Numbered from the stretch's first letter, positions 1 to 5,217 are shown. The stretch is 11,016 bases of DNA from Baffinella frigidus (GCA_026770585.1 MU647647.1:47769-58784); one strand, 5' to 3'. A program made the numbers and translations. Notes: a model not told the origin generated them from the letters alone.

Positions 1-165
1 GGGGGGGGAGGTGCGCGGGGGGGAGCGGGGGGTGGGCTGCCGGCGGCTGTGGGGCGCGAGGTGGTGTGTGAGCTGCTGGCGCGCGCTCGCATTGGTACGT
101 GCGCCCTCCATGATGAATGCATGATGCACTTTGTATCGAAAAACTTTCCCGCAAGTGTTTTTTAA
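1..165 (+). CDS. Left-edge partial open frame, possible 3' end of a coding exon
   Basis: Frame 1 is open from the window edge to a TAA at 163-165. It is glycine/alanine-rich first, then reads LPAAVGREVVCELLARARIG. Third positions are mostly G or C up to about base 92, as expected for coding DNA in a GC-rich genome. GTACGT follows at 95-100 and could be a splice donor, so the exon might stop there instead of at the TAA. The LLARARIG segment recurs at 193-218 in front of GTAAGT, a consensus donor. I do not recognise the protein. The first 55 bases are so G-rich that the glycine run may be fortuitous. Confidence 0.3.
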   Translation, partial: GGGGARGGAGGGLPAAVGREVVCELLARARIGTCALHDECMMHFVSKNFPASVF

Positions 166-393
166 AAAATGCCTGGACATGTTTTTTGCTCGCGCGCGCT
201 CGTATTGGTAAGTGCGCCTTCAAAGAGAGCAAAGAGAGAGAGGCCTTTATTATTTTCGATACGGCCGCCGTGTGTGCACCCCCGCCGAGGCTGTGTCTGA
301 GCAGGACCATCGATGCGCTTTGAATTGAAAAACACACGGCTTCTCACAACTGTATGTTTAAATAATAAAAATGCCTGAATCTGTGTTTTGAAT
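81..393 (+). repeat. Diverged tandem duplication
   Basis: GCGCGCTCGCATTGGTACGT (81-100, continuing to 105) recurs as GCGCGCTCGTATTGGTAAGT (194-213, continuing to 218). Further on, 122-189 and 311-393 share GATGC-CTTTG, GAAAAAC and AAAATGCCTG-A in the same order. This suggests an old duplication of roughly 110-190 bp with unequal gaps. The intervening 217-310 segment, with AAAGAGAGC/AAAGAGAGAG, looks unduplicated. No gene is evident in 166-494 apart from shadow frames. Confidence 0.55.
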
Positions 394-494
394 ATTGACA
401 TTCCCTGGCGGTGTGGGCAGACGGGACCGCCGCGGCCGCCCTTCTGCAAGTCTCCCTCGCCTGGCCTCTCGCGGCACCCGCTGAGTACCCGCCC

Positions 495-594
495 AGCCCC
501 ACCGTCACCCACAGCGCGATTTGATCCGCTTCAGGCCCAGGGAAGCCATCCAGGGCTGGATGCTTGCGTAACGAGCCCCACCGTCACCCACAGC
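495..594 (+). repeat. 21-bp exact direct repeat, period 79
   Basis: The 21 bases at 495-515 are repeated without a mismatch at 574-594. They begin AGCCCCACCGTCACCCACAG. The 79-bp period is not a multiple of three, so the shared peptide APPSPTA lies in two different frames. Confidence 0.85.
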
Positions 595-754
595 CCAGCG
601 CTCCGAAGTGGACCAAATCGAGGATCAAATCACGGACTGTCATCCAAGGGACATCCAAGGCCAGAGTTCGCTGATTCCGCGACGGTTCGACAAGTCCATT
701 TTTGGTTTAGAGCCATCAACGCGAGCAGTCCGCGACCCTTTTCAGGGGACGTGA
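572..754 (+). pseudogene. Coding-like fragment, unrecognised
   Basis: An open stretch runs from just after a TAA (569-571) to a TGA at 752-754, about 60 codons with no ATG near its start. After a proline-rich opening it reads SEVDQIEDQITDCHPRDIQG and then SSLIPRRFDKSIFGLEPST. This mix of charged, hydrophobic and turn residues is more protein-like than the competing frames. GTGAGT at 751-756 is a consensus splice donor, so the terminal TGA may lie inside an intron and the fragment could be an internal exon. A longer ATG-started frame (388-873) overlaps it but is repeat-derived and proline/serine-rich. No family recognised. Confidence 0.25.
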
Positions 755-817
755 GTCGCACCCTTTTGAGTCCTTCTACAACCAATTCCATAAAATCCTG
801 GCAATGGAAAGCGAGAA

Positions 818-853
818 TTCTCGCCTTTGAATCGCCCTGTTTAAAGGCGAGAA
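818..853. repeat. Inverted repeat, 11-bp perfect stem
   Basis: TTCTCGCCTTT (818-828) pairs perfectly with AAAGGCGAGAA (843-853) across a 14-base loop. The left arm also belongs to a perfect 14-bp palindrome, GCGAGAATTCTCGC (811-824), so two alternative structures compete. No poly-T terminator follows. Confidence 0.7.
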
Positions 854-950
854 AAAGGCATCGTTCTCCTTGACCAGCCTCTGGTAGAGTCTCCCTCGCC
901 TGGCCCAGCGTGGCTCCCGCTGAGAATCGGCCCGCCTCATCGTGCCAAAC

Positions 951-1118
951 CCTATACCATACACCCTAAACCCCAAACCCTAAACCCTTATCCCCAAACC
1001 CTACACCCTACACCCTACACCCTACACCCTACACCCTACACCCTACACCCTACACCCTACACCCAAACCCTAAGTTTTACACCCTACACCCACCCCAAAC
1101 CCTTAACCCTACACGGCG
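951..1118 (+). repeat. Telomere-like array (CCCTAAA and CCCTACA heptads)
   Basis: The segment holds C-strand heptads of the plant-type telomere family. The middle part (about 1000-1060) is a nearly pure run of ACCCTAC units, a variant of CCCTAAA. Interruptions such as CCTTATCCCC and AAGTTTTACA show decay or variant synthesis. Confidence 0.85.
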
Positions 1119-1245
1119 ATGCAGGTGCGACCCATAGCGTCTCGCAGAGGGGGTGAGGGGCTGGGGTGGGACGTGCCGCTCAACCCCAAACCCTAAACCC
1201 TAAACCACAAACCCTTAACCCTACACGGCGATGCAGGTGCGACCC
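1097..1245 (+). repeat. 37-bp exact direct repeat spanning a telomere-like/unique junction
   Basis: The 37 bases at 1097-1133 recur exactly at 1209-1245. Each copy starts in telomere-like AAACCCTTAACCCTACAC and runs into GGCGATGCAGGTGCGACCC. The copies are 112 bp apart, so the array-to-unique junction itself has been duplicated. Confidence 0.9.
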
Positions 1246-1320
1246 GCAGGTGCTCGCGGAGGTGTGGTGTACCCTTGCGCGGACCCCCCCCCCGCCACCA
1301 CCACCAACCGACGCAGAGGT
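1226..1320 (+). pseudogene. Proline-rich coding fragment, copy 1
   Basis: The frame reads RRCRCDPQVLAEVWCTLAR then TPPPPPPPTDAEVS, with strongly G/C-biased third positions. It starts immediately after telomere-like repeats. It is cut at 1319 by the left arm of a fold-back: the GACGCAGAGGT that continues to GCTGTCC in copies 2 and 3 turns into ATCCCTC here. Copy 1 therefore looks interrupted by the fold-back. Product unknown. Confidence 0.35.
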
Positions 1321-1425
1321 ATCCCTCAAGTGCCCAGGCAGTCAAATTTGACGGCCAAGAGGTCCTAGGCAGGTCCTAGGGCCCTACGGTAGGGCGTATG
1401 CGCCTACTGGGCACTTCGGGGATAC
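1319..1425. mobile_element. CCTAGG-type fold-back element, ~107 bp
   Basis: The ends 1319-1336 (GTATCCCTCAAGTGCCCA) and 1408-1425 (TGGGCACTTCGGGGATAC) are inverted copies with 16 of 18 positions matching. Inside are a perfect palindrome GTCAAATTTGAC (1341-1352), two direct AGGTCCTAGGC copies (1360-1381), and GCCCTACGGTAGGGC (1381-1395), which has 7-bp arms round one base. The CCTAGG and CCTAC-n-GTAGG words recur in the other fold-backs of this window. It has no coding capacity. Confidence 0.6.
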
Positions 1426-1435
1426 CCTAGGCTCC

Positions 1436-1467
1436 AAACCCGAAAGAGACATACCCTAAACCCGAAA
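1436..1467 (+). repeat. Short AAACCCGAAAG repeats
   Basis: AAACCCGAAAG occurs at 1437-1447 and 1458-1468 around CATACCCTAAA. This is a two-unit patch of the CCCGAAA telomere-like variant just upstream of fragment copy 2. Confidence 0.6.
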
Positions 1468-1555
1468 GCTCGCGCGGATACCCCCCCCGCCACCACCTCC
1501 AGATGCAGAGGTGCTGTCCCACTCAGATGCCTCGACCCAAAGCCAGGTAACCCCT
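1468..1555 (+). pseudogene. Proline-rich coding fragment, copy 2
   Basis: The frame reads KLARIPPPPPPPDAEVLSHS then DASTQSQVTPEP and stops at a TGA where telomere-like CCCTGAA begins. CAGATGCAGAGGTGCTGTCC (from 1500) matches copy 3 at 29 of 31 bases. One of the two differences is silent (GAT/GAC) and the other changes His to Asn. The copy sits between telomere-like patches on both sides. Confidence 0.35.
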
Positions 1556-1578
1556 GAACCCTGATTCCTGAACCCTAT
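1547..1578 (+). repeat. Short telomere-like patch (CCCTGAA variant)
   Basis: AACCCCTGAACCCTGATTCC followed by TGAACCCTATAC separates fragment copies 2 and 3. Confidence 0.7.
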
Positions 1579-1760
1579 ACCCCCCCCTCCTCCTCCACCT
1601 CCAGACGCAGAGGTGCTGTCCAACTCAGATGCAATCTTGCGAGAGGCTGTCACTGACACCAATACCCAAACACAAAACCCCACATTCCAAACCCCAAACC
1701 CCAAAACCCGAAGGAGGAGGTTGCACATCGGCGCGCGGAAGAAGGCGTGGAGGCGGCGTG
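1576..1760 (+). pseudogene. Proline-rich coding fragment, copy 3, longest
   Basis: The frame reads IPPPPPPPPDAEVLSNSDAI then LREAVTDTNTQTQNPTFQTP. It then passes through telomere-like CCAAACCCC units and into a basic segment (RRRRLHIGARKKAWRRRG). The frame stays open to 2452, but much of it is heptad-encoded (RNPKPET-type) sequence and looks fortuitous. The DAEVLS-SDA core shared by copies 2 and 3 suggests descent from one real gene, now broken. Function unknown. Confidence 0.3.
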
Positions 1761-1763
1761 GAA

Positions 1764-1824
1764 GAGGCGCGTGCTCGAAGGGGTCTTGGCCGCCGGGAGC
1801 GATCCGTATCCGCACGCGGTCACC
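1764..1824 (+). repeat. Telomere-bordering dispersed repeat, copy 1
   Basis: This is the first of three copies. It starts GAGGCGCGTGCTCGAAGGGG and ends CCGTATCCGCACGCGGTCAC. Copy 2 (2005-2068) is about 80% similar by eye. Copy 3 (3841-3882) is on the other strand. Confidence 0.75.
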
Positions 1825-1848
1825 GCCCCCCTACTACACATCGGGCTA

Positions 1849-2000
1849 CGAAGGGATTTTGGGGGCAAAAAAATTCCCTAGGAAGGGATTTTTGGTGCAA
1901 CTTTCCGTTACCTTATCCGTAGGAACCCCCCTGTGCCCCTACGGGTTGCCTACCGTAGGGTCCTGGGTCTTATCGCCTAGGGGTTACTCAAAGGGTAACC
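1849..2000. repeat. Small palindromes and direct repeats between dispersed copies
   Basis: GAAGGGATTTT-GG..GCAA occurs twice (about 1849-1868 and 1882-1900) around CCCTAGG. CCCTACGG (1937-1944) pairs with CCGTAGGG (1953-1960) across 8 bases. GGTTAC (1982-1987) pairs with GTAACC (1995-2000). The CCTAC/GTAGG vocabulary is the same as in the fold-back elements, so this may be a decayed one. Confidence 0.5.
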
Positions 2001-2004
2001 GCGT

Positions 2005-2068
2005 GAGGCGCGTGCTCCAAGGGATCCTCGCCGCGGGAAACGATCCATACCCTCACGCGGTTGGTGAC
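2005..2068 (+). repeat. Telomere-bordering dispersed repeat, copy 2
   Basis: GAGGCGCGTGCTCCAAGGGA at the start and CCATACCCTCACGCGGTTGG towards the end match copy 1 with small indels. It is followed at once by a CCCGAAA-type array. Confidence 0.8.
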
Positions 2069-2215
2069 CCGAAATCCAAGACCCGAAACCCGAAACCCGA
2101 AACCCGAAACCCGGAACCCGATACCCGAGACCCGAGACCCGAAACCAAAAGCCCGAGACCCGAAACCCGAGACCCGAAACCCGAAACCCGGAACCCGAAA
2201 ACCGAAAACCGAAAT
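2069..2215 (+). repeat. Telomere-variant array (CCCGAAA / CCCGAGA)
   Basis: About 20 heptads of CCCGAAA and CCCGAGA, with occasional CCGGAAC and CCAAAAG. The G in place of T marks this as a separately amplified variant. The 21-nt frame periodicity produces long RNPKPETRNPE-like translations that should not be taken as protein. Confidence 0.9.
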
Positions 2216-2218
2216 CCT

Positions 2219-2452
2219 ATGTGCACAAAAGGTAAGCCGTATTCACGAGTAACACATGAACGCGTTCTCAAGAAAGACGGTATCCTGCAGGTGTCACGGC
2301 TCGCGCACTGGACCCTCGGGGAGGTGGGTGCCGAGCTGCTCTCAGGCCTCGGGGATGCGCCCTTGCGAGGGGGGGAGGAGGAGGGAACGCCGCCGTGGCA
2401 GGCTGTGCAGCTCCAGCTGCGCCACGCTGTGAGCGCGCCGGCCTTGTTTTGA
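2219..2452 (+). CDS. Possible terminal coding exon, hypothetical protein
   Basis: From ATG 2219 the frame gives 77 residues to TGA 2450-2452. The part from 2291 reads VSRLAHWTLGEVGAELLSGL and then GDAPLRGGEEEG. About 83% of its codons end in G or C, the best coding signal in this area. AAAAG|GTAAGC at 2227-2237 is a good splice donor and CCTGCAG at 2284-2290 a good acceptor, giving a possible 59-nt intron with TAAC in between. Splicing these two would change the downstream frame, so the acceptor may belong to an exon further upstream. No domain recognised. Confidence 0.35.
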   Translation: MCTKGKPYSRVTHERVLKKDGILQVSRLAHWTLGEVGAELLSGLGDAPLRGGEEEGTPPWQAVQLQLRHAVSAPALF

Positions 2453-2457
2453 CCACC

Positions 2458-2744
2458 CTGTGATTTGGTGTGGTTCGATGTGATTTGCCCGCGGTGGTTG
2501 AAGAGGGTTTGTTTGTGGCATGTGAGGCCGCCCCGCCACCCGCCGAGGAGACCACCCACAGTTTAGGGTTCAGGGTTTAGGGCTTACCTTTTGGCCAAAT
2601 CACAGTCAGAGGAACTGTGATTTGGCCGGGGGGGTCTCTCTCTCGTGCGTCTATTCGTGGTGTGGATACCGTGGTGAAATCAGACGCGCTGTGATTTGGC
2701 CGGGGGGGTCTCTCTCTCGTGCGTTTTTTCGTGGTGTGGATACC
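2458..2744 (+). repeat. CTGTGATTTGG motif cluster with 56-bp tandem-type repeats
   Basis: Two 56-bp units, 2615-2670 and 2689-2744, differ at only two bases. Both start CTGTGATTTGGCCGGGGGGG and end CGTGGTGTGGATACC. An inverted 13-mer GGCCAAATCACAG (2593-2605) pairs perfectly with CTGTGATTTGGCC (2615-2627) across 9 bases. The same word appears at 2458-2468 and, lacking the first C, near 2479-2488. The motif thus occurs five times in 290 bp. Confidence 0.9.
2562..2586 (-). repeat. Short G-strand telomere-like patch
   Basis: GTTTAGGGTTCAGGGTTTAG followed by GGCTT is a three-unit telomere-like patch, opposite in orientation to its neighbours. Confidence 0.75.
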
Positions 2745-2771
2745 CGCAATGCTCGACGCTGCGTGGCACCT

Positions 2772-2938
2772 GAACCCCAAACCCTGCACCCTAAACCCTG
2801 CACCCTAAACTCTAAACCCCAAACTCTAAACCCTAAACTCTAAACCCTGAACCTTAAACCCTAAACCCCAAAGCCCTTGACCCCAAACCCTAAACCCTAA
2901 ACCCTAAACTCTAAACCCGAAACCCGAAACCCCGAGGC
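2772..2938 (+). repeat. Telomere-like array
   Basis: CCCTAAA units are mixed with CCCTGCA, CTCTAAA, CCCCAAA and, at the 3' end, CCCGAAA. This grading into a variant block suggests successive expansions. 2939-2989 is a short non-repeat spacer (GAGGCAGGCGGCGTTTTCAT and on) that I cannot assign. Confidence 0.9.
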
Positions 2939-2989
2939 AGGCGGCGTTTTCATCGAGCGACGCGCGCCTTGTCGCAGTTCACGTGAGAT

Positions 2990-3198
2990 AACCCCAACCC
3001 TAAACCCTAGACCTTAAACGTTAGACCCTAGACCCTAAACCCACAACCCTAAACCTTGAACCCTAAACCCTCAACCCCAAACTTTAAACCCTAGACCCTA
3101 ACCTAAACCCTGAACTCTAAACCCTAGACCCTAAACTCTCAACCCTAAACCCTAAACCCTAAACCCTAAACCCTAAACCCTAAACCCTAAACCCTAAA
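2990..3198 (+). repeat. Telomere-like array ending in eight perfect CCCTAAA units
   Basis: Degenerate CCCTAAA/CCCTAGA units give way to eight consecutive perfect CCCTAAA heptads at 3143-3198. The perfect block is the least decayed part and abuts the coding-like fragment that begins at 3199. Confidence 0.95.
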
Positions 3199-3360
3199 CT
3201 CGAGGCTATTTCGTGGTCGGGGGCAAACGTCCCGCCTATCATGCTGCCCGCCCTCCTTTCATGCTTCACTGAAATCGAGGAATGCTCCTATGGGACTCGA
3301 GGCGGCAGGCGTTTTTCCAAATGCACCACACTGCTCGGGGAACTCCTCGATTCCGGGTAG
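3199..3360 (+). pseudogene. Coding-like fragment abutting perfect telomere repeats
   Basis: The frame opens inside the last telomere heptads and reads LEAISWSGANVPPIMLPALL, then SCFTEIEECSYGTRGGRRF and KCTTLLGELLDSG, with TAG at 3358-3360. No start codon lies at its left end. Residue composition is ordinary for a folded protein and about two thirds of codons end in G/C. The abrupt edge at the CCCTAAA block suggests a gene broken and capped by telomere-type sequence. It could also be an exon after an intron containing the array. No family recognised. Confidence 0.35.
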
Positions 3361-3399
3361 TTATTCCGGGTAGTTAGCATCGATTTCGGGTAGTTAGCA
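3351..3399 (+). repeat. Three TTCCGGGTAGTTAGCA repeats
   Basis: Copies lie at 3351-3363 (short), 3364-3379 and 3384-3399 (one base changed). The GGGTAGTTAG core recurs in the arms of the 289-bp inverted repeat at 9786-10074. CCAACATCGGTGTTGG at 3400-3415 is a near-palindrome directly after them. Confidence 0.8.
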
Positions 3400-3460
3400 C
3401 CAACATCGGTGTTGGACCACTGCAGGCTGATACACGGGGTTCAGTACCTGAGGAGGTGGG

Positions 3461-3507
3461 CATGACGTCATGTAATCGTGGTCCCTCTGTGAACGTTAAT
3501 ATAAAAA
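3461..3507 (+). promoter_or_regulatory. Possible core promoter: CRE-like palindrome plus TATA-like box
   Basis: CATGACGTCATG (3461-3472) contains the full TGACGTCA word bound by bZIP factors in other eukaryotes. TATAAAAA follows at 3500-3507, and the first ATG is at 3529. The stretch is clearly AT-richer than its surroundings. All three could be chance, and AATAAA at 3512-3517 could instead be a polyadenylation signal for something upstream. Confidence 0.3.
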
Positions 3508-3528
3508 TTTCAATAAAAATATCGAAAT

Positions 3529-3720
3529 ATGGTGCTTTGTTTTCACTGTTCAAAAAGTAAAAGAGGCGACGGCAGGCGTTGGGGCGGCTGGCGGGGCAAG
3601 AGCAAGAGCCGGCGCGCGTCGAAGCCTACTGCCACCTCGCCGCCCTCGCTGCCGACCCCAGGTATCCCTACCTACGTTCCACAGGTCCTGAGAAGTCCGG
3701 ACTTCTTGCAAAGGGTGTAG
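3529..3720 (+). CDS. Hypothetical 63-aa basic protein
   Basis: ATG 3529 to TAG 3718-3720. The N-terminus is MVLCFHCSKSKRGDGRRWGG. It continues into a Lys/Arg/Ser segment (GKSKSRRASK) and a Pro/Thr/Ser stretch, ending in FLQRV at the edge of a telomere-like array. The CXXC pair (C4, C7) is noted but isolated. The ATG follows a TATA-like stretch by 21 bases. The stop codon comes from the first telomere-like GGGTGTAG unit, so the natural C-terminus may be lost. Confidence 0.3.
   Translation: MVLCFHCSKSKRGDGRRWGGWRGKSKSRRASKPTATSPPSLPTPGIPTYVPQVLRSPDFLQRV
3691..3706. repeat. 16-bp perfect palindrome
   Basis: AGAAGTCCGGACTTCT is perfectly self-complementary. It lies just before the G-strand array. 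Confidence 0.85.
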
Positions 3721-3844
3721 GTTGGAGGATGGAGGGAGTAGGGTGTGGGGTGTAGGGAGTAGGGTGTATGGAGTAGGGTGTAAGGTGTAGGGTGTAGGGT
3801 GTAGGGGTTAGGGTGTAGGGAGTAGCGTGTAGGGTGAAGGGTGA
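3712..3844 (-). repeat. G-strand telomere-like array (AGGGTGT variant)
   Basis: Units of AGGGTGT and AGGGAGT predominate, with one AGGGGTT. This is the complement of the CCCTACA variant seen at 1000-1060, so the block is inverted relative to the arrays on its left. Confidence 0.9.
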
Positions 3845-3882
3845 CCGCGTGAGGGTACGGGTCGTTCCCAGCGGCGAGGACA
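3841..3882 (-). repeat. Telomere-bordering dispersed repeat, copy 3
   Basis: GTGACCGCGTGAGGGTACGG and the following 22 bases are the reverse complement of the 3' two thirds of copies 1 and 2. As with copy 2, read on its own strand it is followed directly by a telomere-like array. Confidence 0.8.
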
Positions 3883-4029
3883 TTCTGCCACCTCGCCGCC
3901 GACCCCAGGTCACTTCCCCGCCAAATTTTCGTACCAGGAAGGGACTGTAGAATAGATGTAGAGAATGTAATGTACATTTAGCCTTTTTTAGGCGACCCCG
4001 GGTCATCGGGAGAGGACGGTGCGGCCTTT

Positions 4030-4140
4030 CTTTGGATGAAAAAGCGCCTCCTCCTAGGACCCTACAGTAAGCCTATGCCTAGGGCCCTATGATGGTCCTA
4101 GGGGGGGGGGAGCTTTCTTACGAGCGAGGTACCCCTGTAC
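4030..4140 (+). mobile_element. CAGGGG-family fold-back (MITE-like), copy A, left end degraded
   Basis: The interior CCTAGGACCCTACAGTAAGC and the right arm TTACGAGCGAGGTACCCCTG-TAC match the family. The left arm is eroded: AAAAAGCGCCTCCTCCTAGG stands where other copies have CATAAGAAACCGCCCCCCTA. The right end abuts a coding-like fragment. Orientation is defined by the ACCCTACAGTAGG interior. Confidence 0.75.
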
Positions 4141-4141
4141 A

Positions 4142-4476
4142 CATGTACGACTGCTGGCGGCCCTCGACGGACCTGCGCATGTTTTGTGCCGGTGTGGGAA
4201 CTGTTCCGGCCTGCAGGCCCCCTCTCAGACCCTGAGCGTGACCCCCGTGCCACTGTTGGCTGAACAACCGGGCACTGCTTCTCCTCGATGGCAGCTTCGG
4301 AGTGTCGGACGCGGCGCGAAGCTACCTTGCGGAGCTTGACCGCCACTACGAGGCCCTGGAAGCCAGCCTTGCCGCCGGGGGGGGGGGGGGCGGTTATGAA
4401 TAACATAGCGAGAGAGGACTTGATTGACGAAATAAAAGTTAACGGACGCCGAAGCAGAGTACGCGAACAAGGGTAC
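4142..4476 (+). pseudogene. Frame-broken coding remnant with poly-G
   Basis: Three coding-like pieces lie in three frames. First is LLAALDGPAHVLCRCGNCSG then LQAPSQTLSVTPVPLLAEQ (from about 4151). Second is LLLDGSFGVSDAARSYLAEL then DRHYEALEASLAAG (4278-4379), with 79% G/C-ending codons. Third, after a 14-G tract (4377-4390), is MNNIAREDLIDEIKVNG (from 4396). A length change in the poly-G would bring the last two into one frame. Related pieces (SGLQAP near 6359; GVSDAGRS near 6812) show this was a repeated gene. Fold-back copies A and B flank it. Family not recognised. Confidence 0.4.
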
Positions 4477-4560
4477 CTCGCTCATAAGAAACCGCCCCCC
4501 CTAGGACCCTACAGTAGGACCATGCCTAGGGCCCCATGGTGGTCCTAGGGGGGGGCGGTA
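4467..4560 (+). mobile_element. CAGGGG-family fold-back, copy B, right end missing
   Basis: The left arm (AAGGGTACCTCGCTCATAAG) and interior ACCCTACAGTAGGACCATGC are intact. The right arm stops after GGGGGGGGCGGT, where the other copies continue into TTTCTTATGAGCGAGG. Confidence 0.8.
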
Positions 4561-4716
4561 CAGTGTGCGTACTCATCGGAATCCACGCCTCGGATATCCT
4601 GCTCTGGGGTGGTGGAAAGCTCAAGTTTTTTTGGATGGCATCGTTTGTTGATGAGGTAGCACGACCGCGGAACACTCGGAATCAGTGCAGGCAATGGCGT
4701 GAGGGCAGAAGCCCGA
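4561..4716 (+). pseudogene. Coding-like fragment, possibly retroelement-derived
   Basis: A frame open from copy B reads VCVLIGIHASDILLWGGGKL, then KFFWMASFVDEVARPRNTRN. The hydrophobic-x-x-D-ILL-x-G pattern loosely recalls the VDD box of copia-type reverse transcriptases, but the first Asp is not present (HASD). I therefore offer it only as a guess. It is truncated on both sides by fold-backs B and C. Confidence 0.2.
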
Positions 4717-4837
4717 GTACAGGGGTACCTTGCTCATAAGAAACGCCCACCCCCCTTAGACAACCATAGGGCCCTAGATAGGCCTATCGTAGAGTCCTAG
4801 GGGGGTGCACTTTCTTATGAGCGAGGTACCCCTGTAT
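4717..4837 (-). mobile_element. CAGGGG-family fold-back, copy C, complete
   Basis: The ends TACAGGGGTACCTTGCTCAT (4718 on) and ATGAGCGAGGTACCCCTGTA (ending 4836) are inverted copies. The interior (ACCATAGGGCCC ... CCTATCGTAGAGTCCTAG) is in reverse orientation to A and B. TA lies on both sides of CAGGGG...CCCCTG, which fits a TA target duplication. Confidence 0.85.
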
Positions 4838-4865
4838 CTCGCAGATGTTCTCGCGAAGAACACAC

Positions 4866-4932
4866 GCACCACCTTATGGTCCTACTGTAGGCCTATTCCT
4901 AGGAGCCTACGATCGCCCTAGGGACAGTGCGT
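4866..4932. mobile_element. Second fold-back family, copy D1
   Basis: CCTTATGGTCCTACTGTAGG then CCTATTCCTAGGAGCC lies between ACGCACC (4865-4871) and GTGCGT (4927-4932). It is about 75% similar to D2 at 8288-8358. The shared interior words show it is related to the CAGGGG family but has different ends. Confidence 0.6.
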
Positions 4933-5013
4933 ACCCTTGTTGGCGAGTAAGGGTCTCCGTGAGAGATAGAACGCCCGGCACATGATAGGCAGCCGCAGAG
5001 AGCGTCTGTGAGG

Positions 5014-5134
5014 TCCCCTAACACAGTTATCATGGTTCACGGAGCGTGGACACCCCATTTTGAGAGAGATGATGGATACTGAGCTTTACTGCAAATACAT
5101 CTTCGTCCCTTGCAAGGAACTGATAGATAGATGA
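5014..5134 (+). pseudogene. Short coding-like fragment
   Basis: The open stretch reads LTQLSWFTERGHPILREMMD then TELYCKYIFVPCKELIDR and ends with TGA at 5132-5134. An ATG pair at 5069-5074 could start a 22-residue peptide. Composition is protein-like but the piece is too short to classify. 4936-5013 and 5135-5217 hold nothing I can assign. Confidence 0.2.
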
Positions 5135-5217
5135 CTTGCCGCCTTGGTGAATTCAAACTTATTCAGATGTCAAAAAATGTTAGAAACGCTACTGGATTGG
5201 TGAACGCATCATACGAT

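Larger units (their letters stand above)
449..935 (+). repeat. Direct repeat pair AGTCTCCCTCGCCTGGCC
   Basis: The 18-mer at 449-466 is repeated exactly at 888-905. Both copies continue into a similar tail (CGCTGAG near 479-485 and CGCTGAGAATCGGCCCGCC at 918-936). The copies bracket the coding-like fragment at 572-754. Confidence 0.6.
3629..3910 (+). repeat. Direct repeat flanking an inverted-orientation telomere-like array
   Basis: CTGCCACCTCGCCGCC followed by GACCCCAGGT occurs at 3629-3663 (with an extra CTCGCTGCC) and at 3886-3910. The two copies bracket the G-strand array and dispersed-repeat copy 3. The array may have been inserted between duplicated ends. Confidence 0.7.

Noticed and set aside
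1-60. G-quadruplex regulatory element
   Set aside because: The G runs permit it, but a window edge and general G richness give no specific support.
951-1118. CRISPR array or phage-type repeats
   Set aside because: The units are 7-bp telomere-like heptads without spacers. No cas-like gene is present and the sequence looks eukaryotic.
1613-2452. A single 279-codon protein
   Set aside because: The middle is translated telomere-like heptads (RNPKPET repeats) and dispersed repeats. Only the two ends look coding, so they are listed separately.
2053-2559. 168-codon minus-strand frame
   Set aside because: It is the complement of the CCCGAAA array and of the better coding-like plus frame. Its GFRVSGFGFRV-type repeats are heptad translation.
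3668-4006. Minus-strand frames rich in TLHPTPY repeats
   Set aside because: They are translations of a telomere-like array and the neighbouring dispersed repeat, with no independent coding signal.
4098-4406. Minus-strand frame ending in a YRGTSLVRK-like string
   Set aside because: That string is translation of the fold-back arm and recurs wherever the arm occurs. The remainder is antisense to the more convincing plus-strand pieces.
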